Assembly: GCA_021774695.1 (NCBI GenBank)
Contig: JAJFIU010000147.1
Coordinates: 1-64,000 of the forward strand
Direction of reading: 5' to 3'
Length of the DNA: 64,000 nucleotides
DNA from: Alphaproteobacteria bacterium
GTDB taxonomy: Bacteria; Pseudomonadota; Alphaproteobacteria; Sphingomonadales; Kordiimonadaceae
Each line of letters opens with the position of its first letter. Positions within the stretch are counted from its first letter, which is position 1. The position numbers and the translations under genes are program-made. Positions 16,934 to 25,155 of this stretch are shown one piece after another. The notes beneath the pieces are model-generated. The model was not told the origin of the DNA. It made no database searches and worked only from the letters and a program-made list of their open reading frames with translations.

Positions 16934-18153
16934 GTGACAACGGAAGACAGTTGTACTTGAAAAACGTTAGAATTTTTAACGGGCATGACGACCAGATATC
17001 TGCGCCGTCGCATATCCTGATTAAGGATGGGCAATTTGCGGCGATAAGCTCCATCAAAATTACCGGAGACTTTGCACAGGAAATCGATTTGTCCGGCAAA
17101 TTTATCATGCCCGGACTAATTGATGCCCATTTCCACGCTTATGCCTCGGATTTGGATTTTGCCAAGCTCGATCAGCTCCCGGCCACATATCACTCGTTGA
17201 AGGGAAGCAGCTTGCTAACAGCTTCGCTGTTGCGGGGCTTTACTACTGTGCGAGATGTAGGCGGCGCGGATTACGGTTTGTGGCGCGGCCTTGAGGACGG
17301 GCTATTTCAGGGCCCCCGGCTTTTGTATGGGGGGCGGGCGTTAAGTCAAACAGGGGGGCACGGCGACGCGCGTGTCCCATCGCTTGAGCCGTGTGGATGC
17401 GGAATGGTTGGACGCCTGTCACGGGTTGTGGACGGCGTTGACAACATTCGTGTTGCAGCCAGGGAAGAACTTCGCCGGGGAGCAAGCCATATCAAAGTTT
17501 TTGTTTCTGGGGGTATCTCTTCCCCCAGTGATCCGGTCTGGTCTCTCCAGTATTCGGATGAGGAATTGGAGGCTGTCGTAGATGAAGCCACCCGGCGCGG
17601 CGCTTATGTGGTAGCGCATGCCTATACGCCGGAAGCCATTGAACGGTCTGTTCGCGCTGGAATACGTTCTATTGAGCACGGAAACCTTATTACCGAGGAA
17701 GTTGCCAAATTAGTGAGTGCTAACGAAGCCTACGTGGTTCCTACGCTAGTTACATATGATGCCCTTGGCAAATATGGTGCAAAAGAAGGCGCGCCGGATA
17801 CGCTAATCGAGAAACTGGGTGAAGTTGCGGGCAGAGGGCTAGAAGCTATAACCATTTGCAGGCAGGCAGGCGTTAAGCTTGGTTTTGGGACAGATCTTCT
17901 TGGAGAGCTGCACAAATTTCAACGGGACGAGCTTTTACTGCGAGCCCAGGTAGAAACACCTTTTCAGGTTTTGCATTCGGCCACGGGTGTAAACGCTAAA
18001 CTGTTGAAAATGGCCGATCTTGTTGGGGTTATTAAAGAGGCCGCCTTTGCTGACTTTTTGGTGTTAGAAAACAATCCGCTTGAAGATATTACAGGATTGG
18101 CCAGCGGCACTTCTATAAATGCAATCTACAAATCGGGCCAGTGTATTCAATAG
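16930..18153 (+). CDS. Metal-dependent amidohydrolase (imidazolonepropionase / Xaa-Pro-dipeptidase-like branch)
   Basis: This 407-residue amidohydrolase-superfamily enzyme has a TIM barrel flanked by a beta-sandwich. Metal ligands are visible as the HxH in MPGLIDAHFHAY (about 59-70), a Lys in HIKVFVSGGI, His in VVAHAYTPEAI and in SIEHGNLI, and Asp in GFGTDLLGE. That pattern matches the imidazolonepropionase-like branch, which includes enzymes once annotated as prolidases that cleave acyl or peptidyl amino acids. It overlaps the second B subunit by 4 bp and most likely hydrolyses the linear N-acyl or carbamoyl product of the hydantoinases. No signal peptide is seen, so it is cytoplasmic. Confidence 0.88.
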   Translation: MSDNGRQLYLKNVRIFNGHDDQISAPSHILIKDGQFAAISSIKITGDFAQEIDLSGKFIMPGLIDAHFHAYASDLDFAKLDQLPATYHSLKGSSLLTASLLRGFTTVRDVGGADYGLWRGLEDGLFQGPRLLYGGRALSQTGGHGDARVPSLEPCGCGMVGRLSRVVDGVDNIRVAAREELRRGASHIKVFVSGGISSPSDPVWSLQYSDEELEAVVDEATRRGAYVVAHAYTPEAIERSVRAGIRSIEHGNLITEEVAKLVSANEAYVVPTLVTYDALGKYGAKEGAPDTLIEKLGEVAGRGLEAITICRQAGVKLGFGTDLLGELHKFQRDELLLRAQVETPFQVLHSATGVNAKLLKMADLVGVIKEAAFADFLVLENNPLEDITGLASGTSINAIYKSGQCIQ

Positions 18154-18204
18154 TTTTGAACGGCGTACTTTGTGATCCGAAAGTTATCGATTAGGAAAAC
18201 TCAT

Positions 18205-19479
18205 ATGGATAAAGCCAGCGTTTTAGCGGCGGATGACTTTGCTCGAGGTCCTGTTTCAACCGGCGTAACATCGACTGGTTGGCACCTGGCCTTGATTATT
18301 ATCGGAGGAACAATCGGGTTTTCCGTATTTATTGTTTCGGCTCAAATAGGAGGCTCCCTCGGATATGTCGATGCTGGCTTGGCATTTTTGACTGGTAGTT
18401 TGGTTCTTGGAGTGCTTGGTGCCACAACCAGTTATGTGGGTGCGAAAACCCGACTTTCCACATATATTTTGTCTGAATTTGCATTTGGACGCGATGGTGC
18501 AAAGTTTACAAACTTGGCAGTTGGACTGTCTCTGATTGGCTGGTACGGGGTGATAAGCAATTTTTTGGGGCAGGCCTCTCAGCAAATTCTGCTCGATATT
18601 TTCGGCTGGAACATCTCGATTTATGTGACGGTTTCGGCCGCCAGTATTTTGATGATTTTGGTAACTGTAAAAGGCTTTACGGGAATTGATCGTTTGGCAG
18701 CCATATTGGTGCCGGTAATGATTGCGTTCATTCTGTATGCGGCATATGCCAGCACCGCCGAGCAAGGTGGTGAGATTGCTGCTGGTCATACTGATGCGTT
18801 TACATTTTCGACGGCTGTTTCGGCGGTGGTGGGCAGTTATATTGCAGGGGTCATTATCCAGCCCGACTACAGTCGATTTGCCGTTAACACCAAGCATGCT
18901 GTGTGGTCGGTGTTTATTGCTCTTGCCGTCGTGTTTCCGACAATTCAGTTTTTTTCGGCAGTACCTAGCATGGCTATGGGTGAGCCTGACCTCCTGGCAG
19001 TATTGGTTTCTTTGGGTCTAATTATACCAGCGTTCTTGCTTTTGTTTTTCGGTTCTTGGTCAAGTAATGTCTTGTGTCTGTATTCGTCAGGGTTGTCTTT
19101 TGCGACTATGTTGCCAAATATTGGTCTGAACAAGATCATAGTAGCTGTAGGTATTGCGGGGACGGCGATTGCATTTGTTCCAGCGCAAGACTACTTGGTC
19201 AATTTCCTGGTACTGCTGGGAGTTGCTATACCGCCGATTGGTGCGATTTACATTATAGAAGCCGCTTACTCGCGCCGGTTTCTTGTGAATGTGAATGACT
19301 TGGAGACCGATCCAAAATTTAATTTCTCAGCGCTCTTTTCCTGGATGCTGGCAATTGCGGCGGGTTACTTGTCACAGACTGGCATTTGGGGTTTGACCGA
19401 TATTGCCTCTATAGATTCTCTCATTGTGTCCGCTTTGGTATTTTTTGCCCTCAAGTATGGCCAAGCAAGAAACCAATAG
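18205..19479 (+). CDS. NCS1-like permease (cytosine/purine/hydantoin transporter family)
   Basis: The approximately 424-residue protein has about twelve hydrophobic segments. Its N-terminal region, VSTGVTSTGWHLALIIIGGT, is typical of CodB/Mhp1-type nucleobase-cation symporters. These carry cytosine, allantoin, hydantoins or thiamin across the inner membrane with Na+ or H+. Placement directly after the hydantoinase and amidohydrolase genes (51-bp gap) favours a cyclic amide or hydantoin-like substrate. The start at 18205 is preferred because TTAGGAAAAC precedes it; an upstream in-frame start at 18172 would add a short basic extension. It completes the import route begun by the TonB receptor. 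Confidence 0.85.
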   Translation: MDKASVLAADDFARGPVSTGVTSTGWHLALIIIGGTIGFSVFIVSAQIGGSLGYVDAGLAFLTGSLVLGVLGATTSYVGAKTRLSTYILSEFAFGRDGAKFTNLAVGLSLIGWYGVISNFLGQASQQILLDIFGWNISIYVTVSAASILMILVTVKGFTGIDRLAAILVPVMIAFILYAAYASTAEQGGEIAAGHTDAFTFSTAVSAVVGSYIAGVIIQPDYSRFAVNTKHAVWSVFIALAVVFPTIQFFSAVPSMAMGEPDLLAVLVSLGLIIPAFLLLFFGSWSSNVLCLYSSGLSFATMLPNIGLNKIIVAVGIAGTAIAFVPAQDYLVNFLVLLGVAIPPIGAIYIIEAAYSRRFLVNVNDLETDPKFNFSALFSWMLAIAAGYLSQTGIWGLTDIASIDSLIVSALVFFALKYGQARNQ

Positions 19480-19620
19480 GTTCGATTGGAGACAAAAGGG
19501 TGTTGTCAGGCTAAATCATTTTGCAATATTTGGTAATCTAGATGCCTGCTTCAAAATTAGCCTTTGGGGTAGATTGCCAGAGTGAAGTGTCGGAGTGTGC
19601 AAAACGCGTGAAATCCGAAG

Positions 19621-20598
19621 CTAGGTTTCTGTGGCGAATGACGCCAGGACCTTTCGCGCTCCAGTGAAAGGTCGGCGGCCATGCATGGCCATGAAATTGT
19701 CAACAAGCGCGATATCCCCATTTTGCCAAGGTACATCAAAAATCAGGTCGTCTGCGGTTTTGATAACGCGCTGCATTTGCTCGTCTGTAATGTCGCTATC
19801 ATCTCCAAAACATATAATTTTGGCACCAAAATGGCTGACATCTCCCCAGCCCTGGTAGGCTGCGATGAGCTGGTTGAAGAAGACAGTAGTGCCTCTTTCC
19901 AGATGTTTAATCGCGGGCAAGACAGCGCTGGTTGCTCCCAGCGATCCGTCTGGCAACCAGCTCCAGCTATAGCCAAGTTCCTTAAGCCTTAGCTCAGCCG
20001 CCTGTTTAGTTTTGACGCCGAGTGTTGTTTGCCATCCGCGCCCTTGGCCGGATTCAGGGTTGTCCCCGTTTGGCATGACATTGGTGTATTTCACCCCTTT
20101 TTCTTCACAGTTCTTGATGAAGTCTGGGTCGATTTCTTTCAATTTTGTGTACAGCTGGTCACATCGGCACAGGGATGTTTCACCCTGAGTTTCAGCCGTT
20201 TGTTCGCAAAAAAAGAATAGCCGTGTCGGGTAAATGGGGGTTTGCGCCATTTCATTATGCAGGAAAATACCCGCGCTTGGAGGTGCTTCATTAGCGGTGA
20301 AAACTCGCGGCGTCCTGTTGACGCGCACCGCATTCGATAATGATTCTTCATACGTGAAAGTCTGGTAATCGAAGCTTGCAATGACGGTGTCGAGGTCTTG
20401 ATCGGTTTGTACTGGAAAATCCCTGAACAATACAGCGCCGCTTGTACTTAGCCGGCCTTTGATCGCAGCCAGATTTTCCTCAATCCAAACCTTGCTTTCT
20501 GAAAGCGTCGCAGAGGATGTTTTGTTTGTCAGTACCAGGGGGAATACGCCAGTCTCGTTATCTTTTAACGAGAGACCTGTAACTTCAATATTGCTCAT
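19621..20598 (-). CDS. TauD/TfdA-family Fe(II)/2-oxoglutarate dioxygenase (SyrP-like)
   Basis: The 325-residue protein is a non-haem iron dioxygenase. The facial triad is visible as HNE in FLHNEMAQTPIYP (an HxE variant, as in SyrP and clavaminate-synthase-like members) and a distal His in DNFMAMHGRRPF. The following RPFTGARKV supplies the Arg that binds 2-oxoglutarate. It should hydroxylate an unactivated carbon while converting 2-oxoglutarate to succinate. The start at 20598 is chosen because AACAGGAGAATGAC precedes it; an earlier in-frame start lacks such a site. It is the second gene after the aldo/keto reductase (50-bp gap) and shares the GntR-type operator at 21704-21719. The substrate is unknown; taurine is unlikely given the SyrP-like features. 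Confidence 0.87.
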   Translation of the reverse strand: MSNIEVTGLSLKDNETGVFPLVLTNKTSSATLSESKVWIEENLAAIKGRLSTSGAVLFRDFPVQTDQDLDTVIASFDYQTFTYEESLSNAVRVNRTPRVFTANEAPPSAGIFLHNEMAQTPIYPTRLFFFCEQTAETQGETSLCRCDQLYTKLKEIDPDFIKNCEEKGVKYTNVMPNGDNPESGQGRGWQTTLGVKTKQAAELRLKELGYSWSWLPDGSLGATSAVLPAIKHLERGTTVFFNQLIAAYQGWGDVSHFGAKIICFGDDSDITDEQMQRVIKTADDLIFDVPWQNGDIALVDNFMAMHGRRPFTGARKVLASFATET

Positions 20599-20648
20599 GT
20601 CATTCTCCTGTTCCTCGGCTGCCATTGAGTGGCACCGCGGTATGTCAG

Positions 20649-21605
20649 CTAGTCATAAATGGGGTTAAAGAGACCAAAGGCTTGTTCACAAAATTCCCCA
20701 GGGTCATTGAAGCGACGGTTAGCATTCAACGCTGAGATTGCTGCCATTTCCTCTTCAGAAAGCACGAAATCAATGATGTTCAAATTTTCCCGCATGCGCC
20801 TAGGGTTGCTACTTTTGGGAATAATCGCGGTACCGCGCTGAATACCCCAGCGCAGGACTATCTGAGCAGGTGTCTTGTTGTGCGCTACGGCGATACCTTG
20901 CACATTTTTTTCCGTTAAGGTGTTGTCAGCAGGCTTGGCCATGTCGATTTCGAAATACGATAGGGCTCCGAGCGGCGAGAAGGCGGTGACCGCAATGCCG
21001 TACTGCGCTGCCAAGCGGATCAGTTTTTCCTGCGTTAGATAAGGGTGAGATTCGATCTGCAACGCCGACGGTTTAATGTTGGCATAGCTCATCAGGTCGT
21101 GGAGAAGACCACTATTGTAGTTACACACGCCGATTTGCTTGGTTAGACCTTTGTCGACCAACGCTTCCATGGCGCCCCAGGTTTCCTGTAGCGGAACCTG
21201 GGCCCGCCGCATTTCCGGCTTTTCGGCTTCGGGGTTAAATAACCATTCGGCAGGATAGCGCACTTCAAATGGAACAAACTCAAGGGCGATTGGAAAATGC
21301 ACAAGATAGAGATCCAGATAGCCCAAGTCCAAATCTGACAAGGATTTTTGGCAGGCCATTTCAACATGATCCGGGTGATGACATGTGTTCCAGAGCTTTG
21401 AAGTGATCCACAGATCTTCTCGTGTTACCAGGCCTTGATCAATTGCCGCTTTGAGGCCCGCGCCGACAGCCTCTTCATTGCCATAGTCAGCAGCGCAGTC
21501 AAAATGGCGATAGCCTGCCTTGATCGCTTCAACAATAATACGCTCGCAGTCCACGGGGGCTATTTTCCACATGCCAAAGCCGATATTTGCCATTTTTTTT
21601 GTCAT
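20649..21605 (-). CDS. Aldo/keto reductase (aldose/xylose reductase-like)
   Basis: The 318-residue protein has an (alpha/beta)8 barrel with the full catalytic tetrad. These are Asp and Tyr in HFDCAADYGNE, Lys in ITSKLW and His in YLVHFPI. The NADP(H)-binding loop is IPKSSNPRRMRENL. The run from LGYLDLYLVHFPIALEF through the ETWGAMEALVDKGL region resembles yeast-type xylose reductases. It should reduce a sugar aldehyde or ketone with NADPH in the cytoplasm. It is the first gene of a leftward two-gene unit with the dioxygenase. A GntR-type operator lies about 100 bp upstream. Next to a GH31 glycosidase, reduction of a released monosaccharide is the simplest role. Confidence 0.88.
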   Translation of the reverse strand: MTKKMANIGFGMWKIAPVDCERIIVEAIKAGYRHFDCAADYGNEEAVGAGLKAAIDQGLVTREDLWITSKLWNTCHHPDHVEMACQKSLSDLDLGYLDLYLVHFPIALEFVPFEVRYPAEWLFNPEAEKPEMRRAQVPLQETWGAMEALVDKGLTKQIGVCNYNSGLLHDLMSYANIKPSALQIESHPYLTQEKLIRLAAQYGIAVTAFSPLGALSYFEIDMAKPADNTLTEKNVQGIAVAHNKTPAQIVLRWGIQRGTAIIPKSSNPRRMRENLNIIDFVLSEEEMAAISALNANRRFNDPGEFCEQAFGLFNPIYD

Positions 21606-21703
21606 TTAGATTCCAATTCGCCAAACCCCTGTGGGTTCATAACCTTCAGCGCCAGGTTATCTTTTAGAGCAAGGCTTTTCTTGCTCGGGAAGTTTTATTT
21701 AAA

Positions 21704-21719
21704 TGTCTTATATAAGACA
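21704..21719. promoter_or_regulatory. GntR-type operator, perfect palindrome TGTCTTATATAAGACA
   Basis: This perfect 16-bp palindrome lies about 100 bp before the aldo/keto reductase start. It recurs with one changed base (TATCTTATATAAGACA) at 24018-24033 and 24985-25000, both beside genes of the same locus. The regulator encoded at 24105-24821 is the obvious ligand. Confidence 0.8.
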
Positions 21720-21850
21720 GAAGACTTAATAGCAAACATATGTTGCGGCGATGTGCCGACTTTTATTTGTAATGTCTGGTGCTGAAATACAGGCGGATGC
21801 CAACTGGTTTGTTATTCATTGGTGGCCTATGTCCAGTTTTGGTGCCCAGT

Positions 21851-23932
21851 TCAGAGACCCTGTTCGGGAGCCCAATATTTTTCCACAACTATTTTGTCCT
21901 GCAGCGCGTCGGTATGTTTTACTTTGGGCCCAAGTGGGATCTTTGCGCCCGCTTTCACAAATACCGCCATATCTTCCAGGGCCAGTGTGAATTTATAGCT
22001 CTTGCCGCCAACGAATTTTTCACCAGTTTGGAAATTGTGCCAGTTACCTGCTGGTAAATAAACTTCTACAAACCCATCTGGCCTGAGGCAGGGGGCCACC
22101 AATATATCGTCGCCAAACATATATTGGTCTTCAAATGCCCACGCGACCCTTTCGTCCGGATAATCAAGCGCCATCGCCCTTTGAACCGGCAAGCCGGTTT
22201 CATGTGATTGCTGCATAGTTTCCCAGAGATACGGGATCAGCTGATAGCGAAGATCAAGGGCCTTGAAGGCAACCTGTTCAACCTCAGGGCCGTACGACCA
22301 AGGCTCCCGAGGGCCAATGCCATGCAGGCGCATATGCGCCGAAAAAACACCCGCCTGCAACCAACGCACATACAGTTTCAAATCACGTTCATCTTGATAG
22401 AAACCGCCAATATCCGTTGCATAGTATGGCGCGCCGCTCATTCCCCAAGAGACGCCGCCCCGAATATTGCCTGCCATACCACCCCAGTTGGCTTGAGGGT
22501 CGCCGCCCCATTGGGCCGGGTATCGCTGGCTGCCGGTCCACGCAGACCTGCTAAAGAGAAATGGTCCGTTGGCGGCATATTTTTCCGCTGCTTCATATAC
22601 ACAGCGATTGTAGAGAAGGGCATAAACATTATGCAGCGCATGCCCGGTTTCGCCGTTGAAGGCCAGCATGTCGTCATATTCAACCTGTTCGCCGAAGTCT
22701 GCTTTTATCATATCAACGCCCAGCTCACACATTTCCTTGTGGCATTCTCGCCAAAATGCGTAGGCGCCGGGATTGGTGAAATCAATGATTCCTGATTTTG
22801 GCAAAGGGCTTAGAACATCTCCGAAAGCTTGCGAGTCCCACTCATATTCGAAGGTTTTCCCCGTTCTTTTGTCTTTAAGAAAATAGCCTTTGTCGCTCAG
22901 CTCCTGGAAGCGGCCATTCTTGACGGAAACAAGTGGATACTCCCAAACGCAAACTTTGAAATTTTTCGATTTCAATTCATCCATGACTTTTGCGGGGTCA
23001 GGGTATCTTCTGGGGTCCCACTCAAACAAGAATCGGGTATCCGTATCTTGCCATGCCCGCCCATCGATGGTGATGACATCGCAGGGCATGCCGCGCTTGC
23101 GAGCTTCATCGGCGGTTGAAAGCAACTCTTCCTGCGTGAGATAATATGCCTTCGACAAGATAACGCCCAAACTCCATAAAGGTGGGCGAGGGGCAAATCC
23201 TGAGAGGTTTGCGTATTGGCGGATAATCTCCTTGCCGTTTTCTGCGGCAAAGAGAAAAAAATCAAACGCGTCATCTTCAACTATCACCGTGTATGAGCGC
23301 TGTGACCAGGGCGCGTGGCCTACACTATGGGTGACAGGTGCTGGCGTGTGGGCTAAGGTTCCCCATCCGCTGTTGCTCCAGGCAAACGGCGTGTTCTTGT
23401 ATGAAACTTCACTATTCACTCCCAGTGCATCGCAATTGTAAGACCGAATAAATTGGCCGCGTTTGTCTAATTTACCCCACTTCTCGCCCAGCCCATACAC
23501 GGGCTCGTTGCTCTCTAAGTTCAAATTGATCATCCACCCTTCAGCTACCTTTGCCAGAGGGGGTACGCGAAATCGCCGTTCAAAATGGCCATCGGCGGCC
23601 GACCTTTGGACTCGTTGATCGTCTTTGTAGAATTCGAATGAAAAGGGGTTGTGCTCAACGATGAATGTAAGCGATCCTGAGTTGATCGTTGTGCGACCCT
23701 TTTCATTTAACATCACTGGTGTCGAAGGATCAGGGACTGACACTAGGATGCCATATTGATTGTCTGGCCGTTTTCGTCCAATACGCAGCCGAACAGCATC
23801 CTTGTAAAATGAGATGGTCAGAGGACCATTGTCTGTGGGTACGCAGACATTGTTGTTTTCATCAATGCTAGGCTCTTCATTGACTTTAACCGGCTTTATG
23901 GCTGCCCAGTCGGGTATCTGATTAGTTGTCAC
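21851..23932 (-). CDS. Glycoside hydrolase family 31 alpha-glycosidase (alpha-xylosidase-like)
   Basis: The 693-residue GH31 enzyme lacks a signal peptide and is presumably cytoplasmic. The catalytic nucleophile is Asp412 in MIKADFGE, matching KTDFGE of E. coli alpha-xylosidase YicI. The acid/base is Asp478 in QWGGDPQANW. Other family landmarks are GLGEKWGKLDKRG, FEWDPRRYPDP, IDFTNP and SGAPYYATDIGGF. It releases a monosaccharide from the non-reducing end with retention. Overall layout and motifs favour the YicI branch over the sulfoquinovosidase branch, though GDTDTRFLFEW-like sequence before WDP differs from YicI and may change sugar recognition. The start is GTG. An operator lies about 86 bp upstream. 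Confidence 0.88.
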   Translation of the reverse strand: MTTNQIPDWAAIKPVKVNEEPSIDENNNVCVPTDNGPLTISFYKDAVRLRIGRKRPDNQYGILVSVPDPSTPVMLNEKGRTTINSGSLTFIVEHNPFSFEFYKDDQRVQRSAADGHFERRFRVPPLAKVAEGWMINLNLESNEPVYGLGEKWGKLDKRGQFIRSYNCDALGVNSEVSYKNTPFAWSNSGWGTLAHTPAPVTHSVGHAPWSQRSYTVIVEDDAFDFFLFAAENGKEIIRQYANLSGFAPRPPLWSLGVILSKAYYLTQEELLSTADEARKRGMPCDVITIDGRAWQDTDTRFLFEWDPRRYPDPAKVMDELKSKNFKVCVWEYPLVSVKNGRFQELSDKGYFLKDKRTGKTFEYEWDSQAFGDVLSPLPKSGIIDFTNPGAYAFWRECHKEMCELGVDMIKADFGEQVEYDDMLAFNGETGHALHNVYALLYNRCVYEAAEKYAANGPFLFSRSAWTGSQRYPAQWGGDPQANWGGMAGNIRGGVSWGMSGAPYYATDIGGFYQDERDLKLYVRWLQAGVFSAHMRLHGIGPREPWSYGPEVEQVAFKALDLRYQLIPYLWETMQQSHETGLPVQRAMALDYPDERVAWAFEDQYMFGDDILVAPCLRPDGFVEVYLPAGNWHNFQTGEKFVGGKSYKFTLALEDMAVFVKAGAKIPLGPKVKHTDALQDKIVVEKYWAPEQGL

Positions 23933-24017
23933 TTCGCCGTGCCTTTATAGTGTTTTTTCTAAACCAGCAATTTTGACGCTGGGTTTTCCTTTGAAAGATG
24001 TCATAATCAATATCTTA

Positions 24018-24033
24018 TATCTTATATAAGACA
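24018..24033. promoter_or_regulatory. GntR-type operator before the GH31 gene
   Basis: TATCTTATATAAGACA is one base different from the perfect palindrome at 21704-21719. An extra half copy (ATCTTATAT) overlaps its left side. It sits 86 bp before the glycosidase start codon, where repressor binding would block transcription. Confidence 0.78.
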
Positions 24034-24104
24034 AATAAGGAAGATTAGAGGTGATGGCAATAAGCAAATTTTTGGGAGGGGCGAAGTGGGCTAATCTATT
24101 CAAC

Positions 24105-24821
24105 TTATATGCGTGCTGTGTAGATTATGCCTTGTGTGTTCACTTTTGTAATTCTGAATTCCACGCATTTTTTGTGAATATCGAATGTGCTGCGCTGAAT
24201 CATCAATAGCGGTGCCCCTACCTCGACACTAATTTTCTTTGCGTCAGCCTTTGAGGCAACGATTGCTGAAATTTCATCGTTGGTGGAGATAACATGAATG
24301 CCGTATTTCTCCTGAAACAAAGTATAAAGCGCTGTGCCTATTTTACCTTGCTCTTGTAACCCTTGAAAAGGCTTCGCGGAAACGACGATTTTGTCAATGA
24401 TTGCGGGCTTGTTTTCAATAAGGCGAGTTCTGGAAATTTCATAAACGTCTTCAGAGCCGTCCGTATCTAGCTGGCGTAGCTCTTTGGCAGTTCCCTTGCG
24501 TTTTCGGATCGATTCTTCACCATTTTGGGGTGTCAGAGGCGTTCCATCAGGGCGGGAAAAGCCAAAAAAGCGAAGGGTAGACCGCTCCGGCGTTTGTTCC
24601 GAAACAAAAGTGCCTTTGCCTTGACGTCGCTCCAGAATATTTTCTGACGTCATTGTGTCCAGTGCCTTGCGGACAGTCCCCTGGCTAACTTTTAACTGGC
24701 CTGCCAACTGTTGTTCGCTGGGAAGCATTTCACCTGGGCGATATTCGCCGTCAGATATCTTCGTGACCATTAAGTCATACACTTGTTGATATAAAGGGCG
24801 AAATCCCAAAGTGGTTGACAT
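24105..24821 (-). CDS. GntR-family transcriptional regulator (HutC/UTRA type)
   Basis: The 238-residue regulator has an N-terminal winged helix typical of GntR: PLYQQVYDLMVTKISDGEY, PGEMLPSEQQLAGQLKVSQGTVRKAL and RRQGKGTFV. A C-terminal UTRA ligand-binding domain follows, including YEISRTRLIENKPAIID and GAPLLMIQRSTF. Such proteins are usually repressors released by a sugar or sugar-phosphate-like ligand. The start at 24821 is preferred because ACGGAGAGCC precedes it and the family normally begins just before PLYQQV. Three near-identical palindromes in the locus, including one in its own upstream region, mark its regulon and suggest autoregulation. Confidence 0.9.
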   Translation of the reverse strand: MSTTLGFRPLYQQVYDLMVTKISDGEYRPGEMLPSEQQLAGQLKVSQGTVRKALDTMTSENILERRQGKGTFVSEQTPERSTLRFFGFSRPDGTPLTPQNGEESIRKRKGTAKELRQLDTDGSEDVYEISRTRLIENKPAIIDKIVVSAKPFQGLQEQGKIGTALYTLFQEKYGIHVISTNDEISAIVASKADAKKISVEVGAPLLMIQRSTFDIHKKCVEFRITKVNTQGIIYTARI

Positions 24822-24984
24822 ATGGCTCTCCGTTGATGAAGCAACTGTAGTTTGTTTGCGCAACATACTGCTCCGATGCATTTTTGTCGAGCGGCCCCTA
24901 CGGACCGCCTATTTACCGCAATGAACTGACGGGATCATCGACCGCGATGTCCGAATGTCCAACGCTCGTGGTTTATTAGTGTTA

Positions 24985-25000
24985 TATCTTATATAAGACA
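24985..25000. promoter_or_regulatory. GntR-type operator in the gntR/TonB-receptor divergent region
   Basis: TATCTTATATAAGACA, identical to the site at 24018-24033, lies in the 334-bp gap between the divergent gntR and TonB receptor genes. It is positioned to control both. The rest of the gap holds no gene and no other pattern I can support. Confidence 0.78.
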
Positions 25001-25155
25001 TCTTACGAAAGATATATATTGTTAACCGATGCATTCGATGATAGGTTGGCCAGAGAATTGGCATAAAAATACACTGAAAATAAGGTCGTTGCCAATAAAC
25101 ACTGGGAAGTATTCTGAACGCGGGGAGTGTTCGGAAGTCACGAGGGAGCCCCATT

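Noticed and set aside
19621-20598. Taurine dioxygenase (tauD) as a specific name
   Set aside because: The triad is HxE and the overall motifs are SyrP-like; no taurine or sulfonate transport genes are nearby.
21735-21744. AACATATGTT palindrome before the aldo/keto reductase
   Set aside because: Short, AT-rich and found once; chance occurrence is likely next to the real GntR operator.
21851-23932. Sulfoquinovosidase (yihQ) as a firm call for the GH31 gene
   Set aside because: Catalytic-site sequence and the WDPRRYPDP region follow the YicI branch; the sulfonate-binding motif I would expect is not visible.
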